This document shows, piece by piece, positions 16,370 through 24,845 of a stretch of 64,000 nt of DNA. The stretch comes from Streptomyces sp. NBRC 110028 (GTDB lineage Bacteria > Actinomycetota > Actinomycetes > Streptomycetales > Streptomycetaceae), in NCBI RefSeq assembly GCF_001417735.1, contig NZ_BBUZ01000037.1:1-64000 (forward strand), given 5' to 3'. Position 1 is the stretch's first letter, and every line of letters begins with the position of its first letter. The position numbers and the translations under genes were made by a program. Below the pieces are notes generated by a model. It saw nothing but the letters and a program-made list of their open reading frames with translations. It did no database searches and had not been told where the DNA came from.

Positions 16370-17395
16370 GTGGCGTCCCACCGTCGACCCAAGCAGCCGA
16401 GCCGCACTCGGGTATCCGTTCTGACGGCGACCGCCGCTGCCGCCGTCGCCCTCACGTCCCAGGCCGCCCAGGCCGCTCCGAAGCAGGACAAGAAGGACGT
16501 CAAGGAGCAGGTCGACAGGCTCTACGAAGAGGCGGAGCAGGCGACCGAGAAGTACAACGGCGCCAAGGAGAAGCAGGAGAAGCTGGAGAAGCAGGTCGGC
16601 GACCTCCAGGACAACGTGGCGCGCGGCCAGGAGGACCTGAACAAGCTGCGCGACAGCCTGGGTTCGATGGCCACCGCCCAGTACCGCACCGGCGGTATCG
16701 ACCCCTCCGTGCAGCTGCTCCTCTCCTCCGACCCGGACACCTACCTCGACAAGGCGTCCACCCTCGACCAGGTGACCGGCAAGCAGGCCGAGGCCCTGCG
16801 GAAGATCGCCGACAAGCAGCGCACGCTCAAGCAGCAGCGCGAGGAGGCGTCCACCAAGCTGCAGGACCTGGCGGACACCCGGAAGGCCCTGGGCGAGAAG
16901 AAGAAGGACATCCAGGGCAAGCTCACCAAGGCCCGCAACCTCCTCAACACCCTCACCGCGCAGGAGCGCGCCAAGATGGCGCAGCAGGAGAAGGAGCGCG
17001 CCAACCGCTCCAGCAGCCGGGTCGACCTGGGCAGCGAGGTGCCCGACTCGCAGCGGGCCGCCGCCGCGCTGGCCGCCGCCAAGACCAAGATCGGCTCCCC
17101 GTACGTGTGGGGCGCCACCGGCCCGTCCTCCTTCGACTGCTCCGGCCTCACCGGCTGGGCGTACCAGCAGGCCGGGGTCCAGCTGCCGCGCATCTCCCAG
17201 GACCAGGCCAACGCCGGTACCCGCATCGGCCGCGGCGAGCTGAAGCCCGGCGACCTGGTGCTGTTCTACGGCGACCTGCACCACATAGGCCTGTACGCGG
17301 GCAACGGGCAGGTGCTGCACGCGCCCAAGCCCGGTGCCGGTGTGCGCTTCGAGTCGATGGACAACATGCCGTTCCAGTTCGGCGTGCGGGTCTGA
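16370..17395 (+). CDS. NlpC/P60 peptidoglycan hydrolase with coiled coil
   Basis: This secreted endopeptidase cuts the peptide stems of peptidoglycan. The 341-residue protein has a signal peptide (cleavage near AQAAP, about residue 37). A long coiled coil with the conserved AQYRTGGIDPSVQLLLSSDP segment follows (about 45-230). The C-terminal NlpC/P60 domain has the catalytic Cys in FDCSGLTGWAY and the His in HHIGLYAGNG. The architecture resembles RipA and CwlO types. The GTG at 16370 has GAAGGAG at 16354-16360; the open frame upstream overlaps the riboswitch and is not coding. It is paralogous to the next gene. Confidence 0.92.
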   Translation: MASHRRPKQPSRTRVSVLTATAAAAVALTSQAAQAAPKQDKKDVKEQVDRLYEEAEQATEKYNGAKEKQEKLEKQVGDLQDNVARGQEDLNKLRDSLGSMATAQYRTGGIDPSVQLLLSSDPDTYLDKASTLDQVTGKQAEALRKIADKQRTLKQQREEASTKLQDLADTRKALGEKKKDIQGKLTKARNLLNTLTAQERAKMAQQEKERANRSSSRVDLGSEVPDSQRAAAALAAAKTKIGSPYVWGATGPSSFDCSGLTGWAYQQAGVQLPRISQDQANAGTRIGRGELKPGDLVLFYGDLHHIGLYAGNGQVLHAPKPGAGVRFESMDNMPFQFGVRV

Positions 17396-17438
17396 CGTCC
17401 GTCCGTTCGGGCGAATCGGTACAACTCCCCACGACTCC

Positions 17439-17480
17439 CGCCCCGTCGGTGACCTGCGGTCTCCGGCGGGGCGTCATTTT
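17439..17480 (+). terminator. Hairpin with short U-tract between the two NlpC genes
   Basis: CGCCCCG (17439-17445) pairs with CGGGGCG (17467-17473), with further inner pairing, and is followed by TCATTTT. It is one of the few terminators here with a run of U. It separates the riboswitch-controlled hydrolase from its paralogue. Confidence 0.65.
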
Positions 17481-17574
17481 GTGTGCCCGCGATCGGCTTT
17501 GGACCCCGGGTAGTCGCACCGCTACTGTCTGCCCGCAGTTCCTCACCGACACCGCGGAAGGGAGTGCGGCTCCC

Positions 17575-18693
17575 ATGGCGTCCTCTCGTCGCCACTCGAA
17601 GCCCGGGCCCGTCCGGGCCACCGCCGTCTGGACCGCCGCCTCGGCGGCCGCCGCCACCGGCGTCGCGCTGGCCGTCCCGGCCGGGGCCGAACCCCACGAC
17701 ACCACGACGGGCCACCCCGCGGCCCGGACCGCCGCCCCGGCGGCCGCCCCGGCCTTCGCCGACCGGACCGACATCGACCGGGTCGACCGGCTCTACGAGC
17801 AGGCGGAGCGGGCCACCGAGCGCTACAACGCCGCCGGCACCCGCGCCCACCGGCTGCGCCGCCAGGTGGACCGCCTCCAGAACCGGGCGGCCCGCGGCCA
17901 GGAGCGGGTCAACCGGATGCGGATGGCGCTCGGCGCGATCGCGGGCGGGCAGTACCGCACCGGCGGCTTCGACCCGGGCCTCGCCCTCCTGCTCTCCTCC
18001 GACCCCGCCCACTACCTCGACCAGGCCGCCATGCTGGACCGCATCACCAGCCGCCAGGCCGGTCAGCTGCGGGCCCTGGCACGCGCCCGGCGCACCCTGC
18101 TGCAGCAGCGCACCGAGGCCGCGGCCCAGCTGGTGAAGCTGGAGCGCAGCCGCCGGGCCGTCGCCCGCCACAAGCGCGAGATCCGGCGCAAGCTGGCCAC
18201 CGCGCGACGGCTGCTGGGCGCGCTGCGCCCGGGGGAGTGGGAGGCGTACGCACGCGCCTCGCGTGCCGGGGACGGGCACGGGGCGTACGCCGTACCCGGC
18301 GCGCCCCCCGGCGCCCCCTACGCGACGACTGATCTGCCGCCGTCCTCACCGCGCGCCGCCGCCGCGTTCGGCGCGGCGCGGGCCGCGCTCGGCCTGCCGT
18401 ACGCCTGGGGCCAGGCCGGGCCCACCGCCTTCGACTGCTCCGGGCTGACCCAGTGGGCCTACCGCCGGGCCGGGGTGGCGATCCCGCGCACCTCCCAGGC
18501 CCAGGCGCACACCGGGCAGCCGGTGCCGCTGTCCCAGGCCCGCCCCGGCGACCTGGTCGTCTACCGCTCCGACGCCGGGCACGTCGCCATGTACGCCGGG
18601 GGCGGACGGGTCATCCACGCGCCCTACCCGGGGGCGACGGTCCGCTACGACCCCGTCGGCATGATGCCGATCTTTTCCGTCACCCGTCTCTGA
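17575..18693 (+). CDS. NlpC/P60 peptidoglycan hydrolase, paralogue
   Basis: The 372-residue secreted protein is laid out like the gene before it. It has a signal peptide ending AGAEP, an Ala/Pro-rich linker and a coiled coil (about 60-215) with the shared segment GQYRTGGFDPGLALLLSSDP. A variable linker follows, then the NlpC/P60 domain with FDCSGLTQWAYRRAG (catalytic Cys) and GHVAMYAGGGRVIHAP (His). The ATG at 17575 follows GGAAGGGAG. Its own leader is short and lacks the riboswitch blocks, so the duplicate has probably escaped that control. Coiled-coil arginine content is higher than in its sister. Confidence 0.9.
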   Translation: MASSRRHSKPGPVRATAVWTAASAAAATGVALAVPAGAEPHDTTTGHPAARTAAPAAAPAFADRTDIDRVDRLYEQAERATERYNAAGTRAHRLRRQVDRLQNRAARGQERVNRMRMALGAIAGGQYRTGGFDPGLALLLSSDPAHYLDQAAMLDRITSRQAGQLRALARARRTLLQQRTEAAAQLVKLERSRRAVARHKREIRRKLATARRLLGALRPGEWEAYARASRAGDGHGAYAVPGAPPGAPYATTDLPPSSPRAAAAFGAARAALGLPYAWGQAGPTAFDCSGLTQWAYRRAGVAIPRTSQAQAHTGQPVPLSQARPGDLVVYRSDAGHVAMYAGGGRVIHAPYPGATVRYDPVGMMPIFSVTRL

Positions 18694-18723
18694 GGCGCTG
18701 CGGCGGCTCGTACGATCTATGGC

Positions 18724-19998
18724 GTGACGGGTCGGTGGAGATCGGGGCGATGGCGGACGGCACTCTGTCTGCCGATGGTGTGGGCGCTGCCGCTGGCCGC
18801 GCTCACCGCGTGCGGCACGACCGTTCCGCCCGACGACCCCGCGGGGCGCGACGGGCGCGCCGTCCAGCGCCTGCTCGACCAGCGGGCCGCCGCGGTGCGC
18901 GGCCGGGACGCGGCCGCCTTCCTCGCCACCGTCGACCGCGGCTCGGCCGGCTACCGGGCCGAACAGCGGCGGGTGTTCCGCCGGCTGTCCGCCGTACCGC
19001 TGCGCTCCTGGACGTACCGGCTGGTGCACACCGGCGGCTTCCGGCCCGCCGTGGGCACCGGCCGCCGCCTGGCCGCCCAGGTCGAACTCCGCTACCGGCT
19101 CGCCGGATACGACACCGCCCCCGTCGTCGCCCCCCAGTACCTGACCCTCGCCCAGCGCGACGGGCGGTGGTTCATCGCCGACGACGACGGCCGGGTGGAC
19201 GGCAAACGCGGCGTGGACCAGCTGTGGGACCAGGGCCGGGTCGATGTCGTGCGCGGCAAGCGCAGCCTCGTCCTCGGCGTCGGCCAGAACCGCGGGCTGC
19301 TGCGCGGGGTCGCCGCCACCGCCGACCGGGCCGTGCCCGCCCTCGACCGGGTCTGGCCCGGCGACTGGGCCCGGCGGGTCGTCGTCGAGGTGCCCGCCTC
19401 GCTGGACCGGATGGCCGCCCTCCTGGGTGCCTCGGCGAGCGGCTACCGGGGCATCGCGGCCGTCACCACCGGCGAGGTCGGCGGCGCGAGCGACTCCTCG
19501 CCCGCCGACCGCGTGATCGTCAACCCCGACGCGTACCGGGCGCTGGGCGACTTCGGCCGCCAGGTCGTGATCACCCACGAGACGGCGCATGTCGCCACCC
19601 GGGCCGCGACCACCGCCGCCACCCCGCTGTGGCTCTCCGAGGGCTTCGCCGACTGGACCGGCTACCGCGCCCCCGGCCGTATCCCGAGCCAAGTCGCCCC
19701 CGAACTCACCGAGTCCGTGGCCTCCGGCCGCCTCCCCGCGTCCCTCCCGCCCGACGACGCCTTCCGCTTCGGCAGCCGCCCCGACCGCCTCTCCGAGGCC
19801 TACGAGGAGGGCTGGCTCGCCTGCCGCCTGATCGCCGACCGCTGGGGCGAACGCAAGCTGGTCGCCCTCTACCGCGCGGTCGGCGCGGCCCCGCGCCGGG
19901 AGGGGGCGGTGGAGGACGCGCTGCGGAAGGTACTGCACGTGAGCCTGCCGGACTTCACGGCCCAGTGGCGCACGTACGTGGCCCGGACCCTGCGCTGA
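18724..19998 (+). CDS. Lipoprotein with HETAH metallopeptidase-like motif
   Basis: The 424-residue protein has a lipobox LTAC at about residue 30, an NTF2-like alpha-beta region (about 45-150) and a C-terminal domain with HETAHVATRA. The sequence LWLSEGFADWTGY lies about 22 residues later. This HExxH-like motif (Thr in place of one variable residue) plus the Glu of the SEGFADW helix fits a gluzincin zinc protease. A peptidase MA-like family is the best guess. It starts with GTG, 30 bp after the NlpC/P60 paralogue, so it is probably co-transcribed. The substrate is unknown; envelope protein or wall processing is an inference. Confidence 0.75.
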   Translation: MTGRWRSGRWRTALCLPMVWALPLAALTACGTTVPPDDPAGRDGRAVQRLLDQRAAAVRGRDAAAFLATVDRGSAGYRAEQRRVFRRLSAVPLRSWTYRLVHTGGFRPAVGTGRRLAAQVELRYRLAGYDTAPVVAPQYLTLAQRDGRWFIADDDGRVDGKRGVDQLWDQGRVDVVRGKRSLVLGVGQNRGLLRGVAATADRAVPALDRVWPGDWARRVVVEVPASLDRMAALLGASASGYRGIAAVTTGEVGGASDSSPADRVIVNPDAYRALGDFGRQVVITHETAHVATRAATTAATPLWLSEGFADWTGYRAPGRIPSQVAPELTESVASGRLPASLPPDDAFRFGSRPDRLSEAYEEGWLACRLIADRWGERKLVALYRAVGAAPRREGAVEDALRKVLHVSLPDFTAQWRTYVARTLR

Positions 19999-20069
19999 GC
20001 CCCCGGCCGGCGGCCGGGTTGTGCCCACCCGTTCCGCCAGGGGGCACCTCCCAGCGGTCGGGTCACATC

Positions 20070-20150
20070 CCGGCCCCTCCGGCGATTGAGGAGCGGGGGC
20101 GTGGGGGCGGAGCCCCCCGTGGCCGGGGCGGAGCCCCGGGCCGGGTAGCG
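20070..20150. repeat. Single copy of the GC-rich intergenic repeat
   Basis: CCTCCGGCGATTGAGGAGCGG followed by GGGGCGGAGCCCC, twice, closely matches the type A units of the array at 11076-11436 (CTCCGGCGTTTGAGGAGCGG). It lies in the 205-bp gap between the metallopeptidase and the mannosyltransferase genes. It encodes nothing recognisable. Confidence 0.65.
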
Positions 20151-20203
20151 GCGGCGTGGGGGACGGGACCCCCGGCCCCAGCCACCCGGTACTGTCGGCT
20201 CCG

Positions 20204-21346
20204 ATGGACAAGACCCTGCTCGTGACCAACGACTTCCCGCCCCGCCCCGGCGGTATCCAGGCGTTCCTGCACAACATCGCCCTCCGCCTCGACCCGGAGC
20301 GGGTCGTCGTCTACGCGTCCACCTGGAAGCGCGGCGAGGAGGGCGCCGAGGCCACCGCCCGGTTCGACGCCGAGCAGCCGTACCCCGTCATCCGCGACCG
20401 CACGACGATGCTGCTGCCCACGCCCCGCGTCACCCGCCGCGCCACCGAGCTGCTGCGCGAGCACGGCTGCCGCTCGGTGTGGTTCGGCGCGGCGGCGCCG
20501 CTCGGGCTGATGGCGCCCGCGCTGCGCGGGGCGGGCGCCGAACGGGCGGTGGCGACCACGCACGGGCACGAGGCTGCCTGGGCCCAGCTCCCCGCGTCCC
20601 GGGCCCTGCTGCGCCGGATCGGCGAGGGGACGGACACCCTCACCTACCTCGGCGAGTACACCCGCTCCCGCATCGCGGCCGCCCTCACCCCCGAGGCCGC
20701 CGGCCGCATGGTCCAACTGCCGCCGGGGGTGGACGAGAAGACGTTCCACCCCGGCTCGGGCGGGGACGAGGTCCGGGCCCGGCTGGGGCTCGCGGAGCGG
20801 CCCGTCGTGGTCTGCGTATCGCGGCTGGTGCCGCGCAAGGGGCAGGACACGCTGATCGAGGCCATGCCGCGGATCCTCAAGCGGGTGCCGGACGCGGTGC
20901 TGCTGATCGTCGGGGGCGGCCCGTACGCCGCGGATCTGCGCCGCCTCGCGGAGACGACGGGCGTGGCCGGCAGCGTACGGTTCACCGGCCCGGTGCCCTG
21001 GGAGGAGCTGCCCGCCCACTACGGCGCGGGTGACGTCTTCGCCATGCCGTGCCGTACGCGGCGGGGCGGGCTGGACGTCGAGGGCCTGGGCATCGTCTAC
21101 CTGGAGGCGTCCGCGACCGGGCTCCCCGTCGTCGCCGGGGACTCCGGCGGCGCGCCGGACGCGGTGCTGGAGGGCGAGACGGGGTGGGTGGTGCCGGGCG
21201 GCTCCGCCGGGCAGAGCGCGGAGCGGATCACGGCCCTGCTGGAGGACGAGGCGCTGCGCCGCCGGATGGGCGAGCGGGGCCGCGCCTGGGTCGAGGAGCG
21301 CTGGCGCTGGGATCTGCTGGCCGACCGCCTGCGCTCTCTTCTTTAG
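20204..21346 (+). CDS. pimB: GT4 glycosyltransferase, PimB-type mannosyltransferase
   Basis: This GT-B enzyme is predicted to transfer mannose from GDP-mannose to a phosphatidylinositol mannoside. The 380-residue protein begins TLLVTNDFPPRPGGIQAFL. It has VWFGAAAPLGLMAPALR, THGHEAAWAQLP, the donor-domain segment CVSRLVPRKGQDTLIEAMP and the diagnostic RTRRGGLDVEGLGIVYLEA. These agree with my memory of corynebacterial PimB'. The ATG at 20204 was chosen over an upstream in-frame ATG because the family starts at MDKTLLVTN. Other GT4 acceptors cannot be excluded. Confidence 0.8.
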   Translation: MDKTLLVTNDFPPRPGGIQAFLHNIALRLDPERVVVYASTWKRGEEGAEATARFDAEQPYPVIRDRTTMLLPTPRVTRRATELLREHGCRSVWFGAAAPLGLMAPALRGAGAERAVATTHGHEAAWAQLPASRALLRRIGEGTDTLTYLGEYTRSRIAAALTPEAAGRMVQLPPGVDEKTFHPGSGGDEVRARLGLAERPVVVCVSRLVPRKGQDTLIEAMPRILKRVPDAVLLIVGGGPYAADLRRLAETTGVAGSVRFTGPVPWEELPAHYGAGDVFAMPCRTRRGGLDVEGLGIVYLEASATGLPVVAGDSGGAPDAVLEGETGWVVPGGSAGQSAERITALLEDEALRRRMGERGRAWVEERWRWDLLADRLRSLL

Positions 21347-21353
21347 GACGAAG

Positions 21354-21380
21354 AGCCCGGGGCGCGGCCCGCCCCGGGCT
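21354..21380. terminator. Hairpin between convergent pimB and fadD
   Basis: AGCCCGGGGCG (21354-21364) pairs perfectly with 21370-21380 around a 5-nt loop. It starts 8 bp after the pimB stop and ends 18 bp before the fadD stop, so it can serve both strands. Confidence 0.75.
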
Positions 21381-21397
21381 TACGCGGACGGCGCGGC

Positions 21398-23194
21398 TCA
21401 GCGCCCGTACAGCGCCTCGATCTCCGCCGCGAAGTCCTTCGCCACCACATTCCGCTTCAGCTTCAGCGAGGGCGTCACATGCCCCGAGTCCTCGGTGAAC
21501 TGCTGCGTCAGGACCCGGAACTTCCGCACCGACTCCGCCTTCGAGACCGCCGCGTTGCCGTCGTCCACCGCCGTCTGGATCTCGGCCAGCAGCTCGGCGT
21601 CCTCGCACAGGTCGGCCACCGTCGCGTCGGCGGGTTTGCCGTGCTCGGCGGCCCAGCGGGGCAGGAACTCCTCGTCCAGGGTGATCAGCGCGCCCACGAA
21701 CGGGCGGCCGTCGCCGACGACCATGCACTCGGCGATCAGGGCGTGCGCCCGGATGCGGTCCTCGATCACCGCGGGGGCGACGTTCTTGCCGCCCGCGGTG
21801 ATGATGATCTCCTTCTTGCGGCCGGTGATGGTGAGGTAGCCGTCCTCGTCGAGGGTGCCGACGTCCCCGGTGTGGAACCAGCCGTCGGACAGCGCCTCCG
21901 CCGTCGCCGCCTCGTTGTTCCAGTACTCCGTGAACAGATGGTCCCCGTGCAGCAGCACCTCGCCGTCGTCGGCGATGCGGACCACCGTGCCGGGCATCGG
22001 CTGGCCGACCGAGCCGATCTTCTGCCGGTCCCACGGGTTGAAGGTGGTGGCCGCGCAGGACTCGGTCAGGCCGTACCCCTCCAGCACCGTGAAGCCGATG
22101 CCCCGGTAGAAGTGGCCGAGCCGCTCGCCCAGTGGGGCGCCGCCGGAGATGGCGTGGGTGGCGCGGCCGCCGAGGGCGGCGCGCAGCTTGCCGAAGACCA
22201 GCCGGTCGAAGACCCGGTGCTTGAGCCGGAGCCCGAAGGACGGCCCGCCCGGGGTGTCCAGCGCCTTGCTGTAGGCGATGGCGGCGTCGGCGGCCTTGTC
22301 GAAGATCTTTCCCTTGCCCTCGGCCTGGGCCTTGGCCCGCGCCGAGTTGTAGACCTTCTCGAAGACGCGCGGCACGCCCAGCACCAAGGTCGGCTGAAAC
22401 GCGACGAGTTCGTCGGTCAGCGTCTTGATGTCCGAAACGTGGCCGAGTTTGATCGGTGCCAGGACCGCGCAGATTTCCACCAGCCGCCCGAAGACATGCG
22501 CTTCCGGGAGGAACAGCAGCACGGAGGACTCGCCGGTGGCGAAGATGGGCTTGAGCCGGGCCACCGCGTTGCCGCATTCGGCGAAGAAGCTGCGGTGCGA
22601 GAGGACGCAGCCCTTGGGGCGGCCGGTGGTGCCCGAGGTGTAGACGATGGTGGCGGGGGAGTCCGCGGTGGCGAGCGAGGAGCGCTCGTCCACCGTCTCG
22701 TCCGTGACGTCCGACCCCAGCGTCCGCAGCGTCCCGATCGCGTCGTCCTCGATCTGCCAGATGTGCTTGAGGTCGGGCAGGGTGTCCCGTACGGACTCCA
22801 CGGCCGCCTCGTGCACCCCGGTCTCGACGAGGGCCGCGACCGCGCCCGAGTCGCTGAGGATCCACCGCACCTGCTCCGGTGAACTCGTCTCGTACACCGG
22901 CACGGTGATGGCGCCCGCGCTCCAGACGGCGAAGTCCAGGAGCGTCCACTCGTAGCGGGTGCGCGACATCAGACCGACCCGGTCGCCCGGCGACACCCCG
23001 GCCGCGATCAGGCCCTTGGCGGCCGCGCGCACCTCGGCCAGGAAGTCCGCCGCGGTGACGTCCTCCCACCGGCCGCCGACCTTGCGGCCGACCACCGCCA
23101 CATCCGGGTGCTGCGCCGCGTTGCGTTGGATGAGGTCCGTCAGATTGCCGTCGGCCGGAACCTCGTACAGGGCCGGAAGGCTGAACTCGCGCAA
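21398..23194 (-). CDS. Long-chain acyl-CoA synthetase (AMP-forming)
   Basis: This ANL-superfamily enzyme adenylates a long-chain fatty acid and forms the CoA thioester. The 598-residue protein has the P-loop-like motif TIVYTSGTTGRPKGCVLSH (about residues 180-198). It also has the A5 motif GYGLTESCA, the A7 motif GWFHTGDVGTLDEDGYL and the C-terminal segment GRKKEIIITAGGKNVAP. It resembles FadD15-type ligases. The TTG at 23194 has GAGGAG about eight bases upstream. It is divergent from the metallophosphoesterase and monocistronic. Confidence 0.9.
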   Translation of the reverse strand: MREFSLPALYEVPADGNLTDLIQRNAAQHPDVAVVGRKVGGRWEDVTAADFLAEVRAAAKGLIAAGVSPGDRVGLMSRTRYEWTLLDFAVWSAGAITVPVYETSSPEQVRWILSDSGAVAALVETGVHEAAVESVRDTLPDLKHIWQIEDDAIGTLRTLGSDVTDETVDERSSLATADSPATIVYTSGTTGRPKGCVLSHRSFFAECGNAVARLKPIFATGESSVLLFLPEAHVFGRLVEICAVLAPIKLGHVSDIKTLTDELVAFQPTLVLGVPRVFEKVYNSARAKAQAEGKGKIFDKAADAAIAYSKALDTPGGPSFGLRLKHRVFDRLVFGKLRAALGGRATHAISGGAPLGERLGHFYRGIGFTVLEGYGLTESCAATTFNPWDRQKIGSVGQPMPGTVVRIADDGEVLLHGDHLFTEYWNNEAATAEALSDGWFHTGDVGTLDEDGYLTITGRKKEIIITAGGKNVAPAVIEDRIRAHALIAECMVVGDGRPFVGALITLDEEFLPRWAAEHGKPADATVADLCEDAELLAEIQTAVDDGNAAVSKAESVRKFRVLTQQFTEDSGHVTPSLKLKRNVVAKDFAAEIEALYGR

Positions 23195-23443
23195 GACTGC
23201 TGCTCCTCATGGGCGCCGGCGCCGCTGCAGGGCAATGGGGGTTGGACTGCCCGGACGTTACCCATCGGTATGGCTCCGGGATAGGGGTTTCCGTACAGAT
23301 GTTTGATGCGTCACACACCGCCTTCATGCTGCCCGCAGACTAGTCGACGGCCACCGTGGCCGGTAAGGAACCGCAGGTGGACGCGGGTCACGGCGGACGG
23401 AACACCTTACGGACGGATGGTCACAGGTCTTAGGGTGACACGC

Positions 23444-24214
23444 ATGCGAGTCCACGTGGTGAGTGACGTGCACGGGAACAGCCAGGATCTGGAGAAGGCG
23501 GCGGACGGGGCGGACGCCCTGATCTGTCTCGGCGACCTCGTCCTCTTCCTCGACTACGCCGACCACTCCCGCGGCATCTTTCCCGACCTCTTCGGCGTCG
23601 AGAACGCCGACCGCCTGGTCGACCTCCGCACCGCCCGCCGCTTCGAGGAGGCCCGCGAGCTGGGCAACCGGCTGTGGGAGGGGATCGACCGCGACGCGGC
23701 CATCGAGTCCGCCGTACGCAGGCAATACGCCGAGCTGTTCGCGGCCTTCCCCACCCCGACGTACGCCACCTACGGCAATGTCGACATCCCCGCACTCTGG
23801 CCGGAATACGTCGAATCCGGCACCACGGTCCTCGACGGCGAGCGGGTCGAGATCGGCGGCCTCGTCTTCGGCTTCGTCGGCGGCGGCTTGCGCACGCCGA
23901 TGCGCACCCCGTACGAGATCGACGACGAGACGTACGCCGAGAAGATCGCGGCGCTCGGCGGCCGGGGCGAGGTGGACGTGCTGTGCACCCACATACCGCC
24001 CGAGGTGCCGGACCTCTGCTACGACACCGTCGCCCGCCGCTTCGAGCGCGGCAGCGACGCGCTGCTGGACGCGATCCACACCCTTCGTCCCCGTTACTCG
24101 CTTTTCGGCCATGTCCACCAGCCGCTCGTCCGCCGCATGCGGATCGGCGCCACCGAATGCGTCAACGTCGGACACTTCGCCTCCACCGGCACCCCCTGGA
24201 CCCTGGAGTGGTGA
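23444..24214 (+). CDS. Calcineurin-like metallophosphoesterase
   Basis: The 256-residue cytoplasmic protein has the full metal-site set: DVHGN near the start, GDLV (about residue 34), GNVD in YATYGNVDIPALW, CTHIPPEV, and FGHVHQP near the C-terminus. The substrate is unknown; related proteins are phosphodiesterases or phosphatases. The ATG at 23444 matches the family start, while the longer open frame upstream runs into low-complexity sequence. It is followed 66 bp later by the SRPBCC gene on the same strand. Confidence 0.87.
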   Translation: MRVHVVSDVHGNSQDLEKAADGADALICLGDLVLFLDYADHSRGIFPDLFGVENADRLVDLRTARRFEEARELGNRLWEGIDRDAAIESAVRRQYAELFAAFPTPTYATYGNVDIPALWPEYVESGTTVLDGERVEIGGLVFGFVGGGLRTPMRTPYEIDDETYAEKIAALGGRGEVDVLCTHIPPEVPDLCYDTVARRFERGSDALLDAIHTLRPRYSLFGHVHQPLVRRMRIGATECVNVGHFASTGTPWTLEW

Positions 24215-24280
24215 CCCGCGCGCGATAGCCTTCACCGGCAGACACCCCATGCGGCGGACCGGTACGGAGGAGCCACGGCG

Positions 24281-24718
24281 ATGGCGGAACACACCAGCTC
24301 GAGCATCACGATCGAGGCGGCACCGGCCGACGTGATGGAGGTGATCGCCGACTTCGACCGTTACCCGGAGTGGTCCGGTGAGGTGAAGGAGGCCGACGTC
24401 CTCACCAAGGACGAGCAGGGCCGCGGCGAGCAGGTGCGGATGGTGCTCGACGCCGGGGCCATCAAGGACGACTACACGCTCCAGTACACCTGGGGCGGCG
24501 ACCAGGTCAGCTGGTCCCTGCTCAAGTCCCAGATGCTGCGCACCCTGGACGGCTCCTACCGGCTGGCCGCGCGGGACGGCGGCACGCGCACCGAGGTGAC
24601 GTACCAGCTCACCGTCGACGTCAAGATCCCCATGCTCGGCATGATCAAGCGCAAGGCGGAGAAGGTCATCATCGACCGCGCGCTCGCGGGTCTGAAGAAG
24701 CGGGTCGAGGCCGCGTAG
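24281..24718 (+). CDS. SRPBCC (START-like) family protein
   Basis: The 145-residue protein has the Bet v1-like fold pattern: SSITIEAAPADVMEVIADFDRYPEWSGEVKEADV, a long hydrophobic pocket strand region, and a C-terminal amphipathic helix ending ALAGLKKRVEAA. These proteins bind hydrophobic ligands; it is often annotated as polyketide cyclase/dehydrase, but no catalytic residues identify a reaction. The ATG at 24281 follows GGAGGAG. It sits in a same-strand run with the ArsA-like gene. Confidence 0.85.
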   Translation: MAEHTSSSITIEAAPADVMEVIADFDRYPEWSGEVKEADVLTKDEQGRGEQVRMVLDAGAIKDDYTLQYTWGGDQVSWSLLKSQMLRTLDGSYRLAARDGGTRTEVTYQLTVDVKIPMLGMIKRKAEKVIIDRALAGLKKRVEAA

Positions 24719-24845
24719 TTCCGCCTCGGCGCGCGGCCGCCACCATGGGGCGAGGAGCGGGCCGGTGGCGGGGTACGCTCCGGCGGGGGCGGCCACCGGG
24801 AGCCGCACCGCACACCGACGAAACACCCCGCCGGAGGCTCCTTTC

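Noticed and set aside
18346..20277. 643-residue minus-strand open frame
   Set aside because: It lies antisense to the NlpC paralogue end and the metallopeptidase gene. Composition is a GC-bias artefact and no family is visible.
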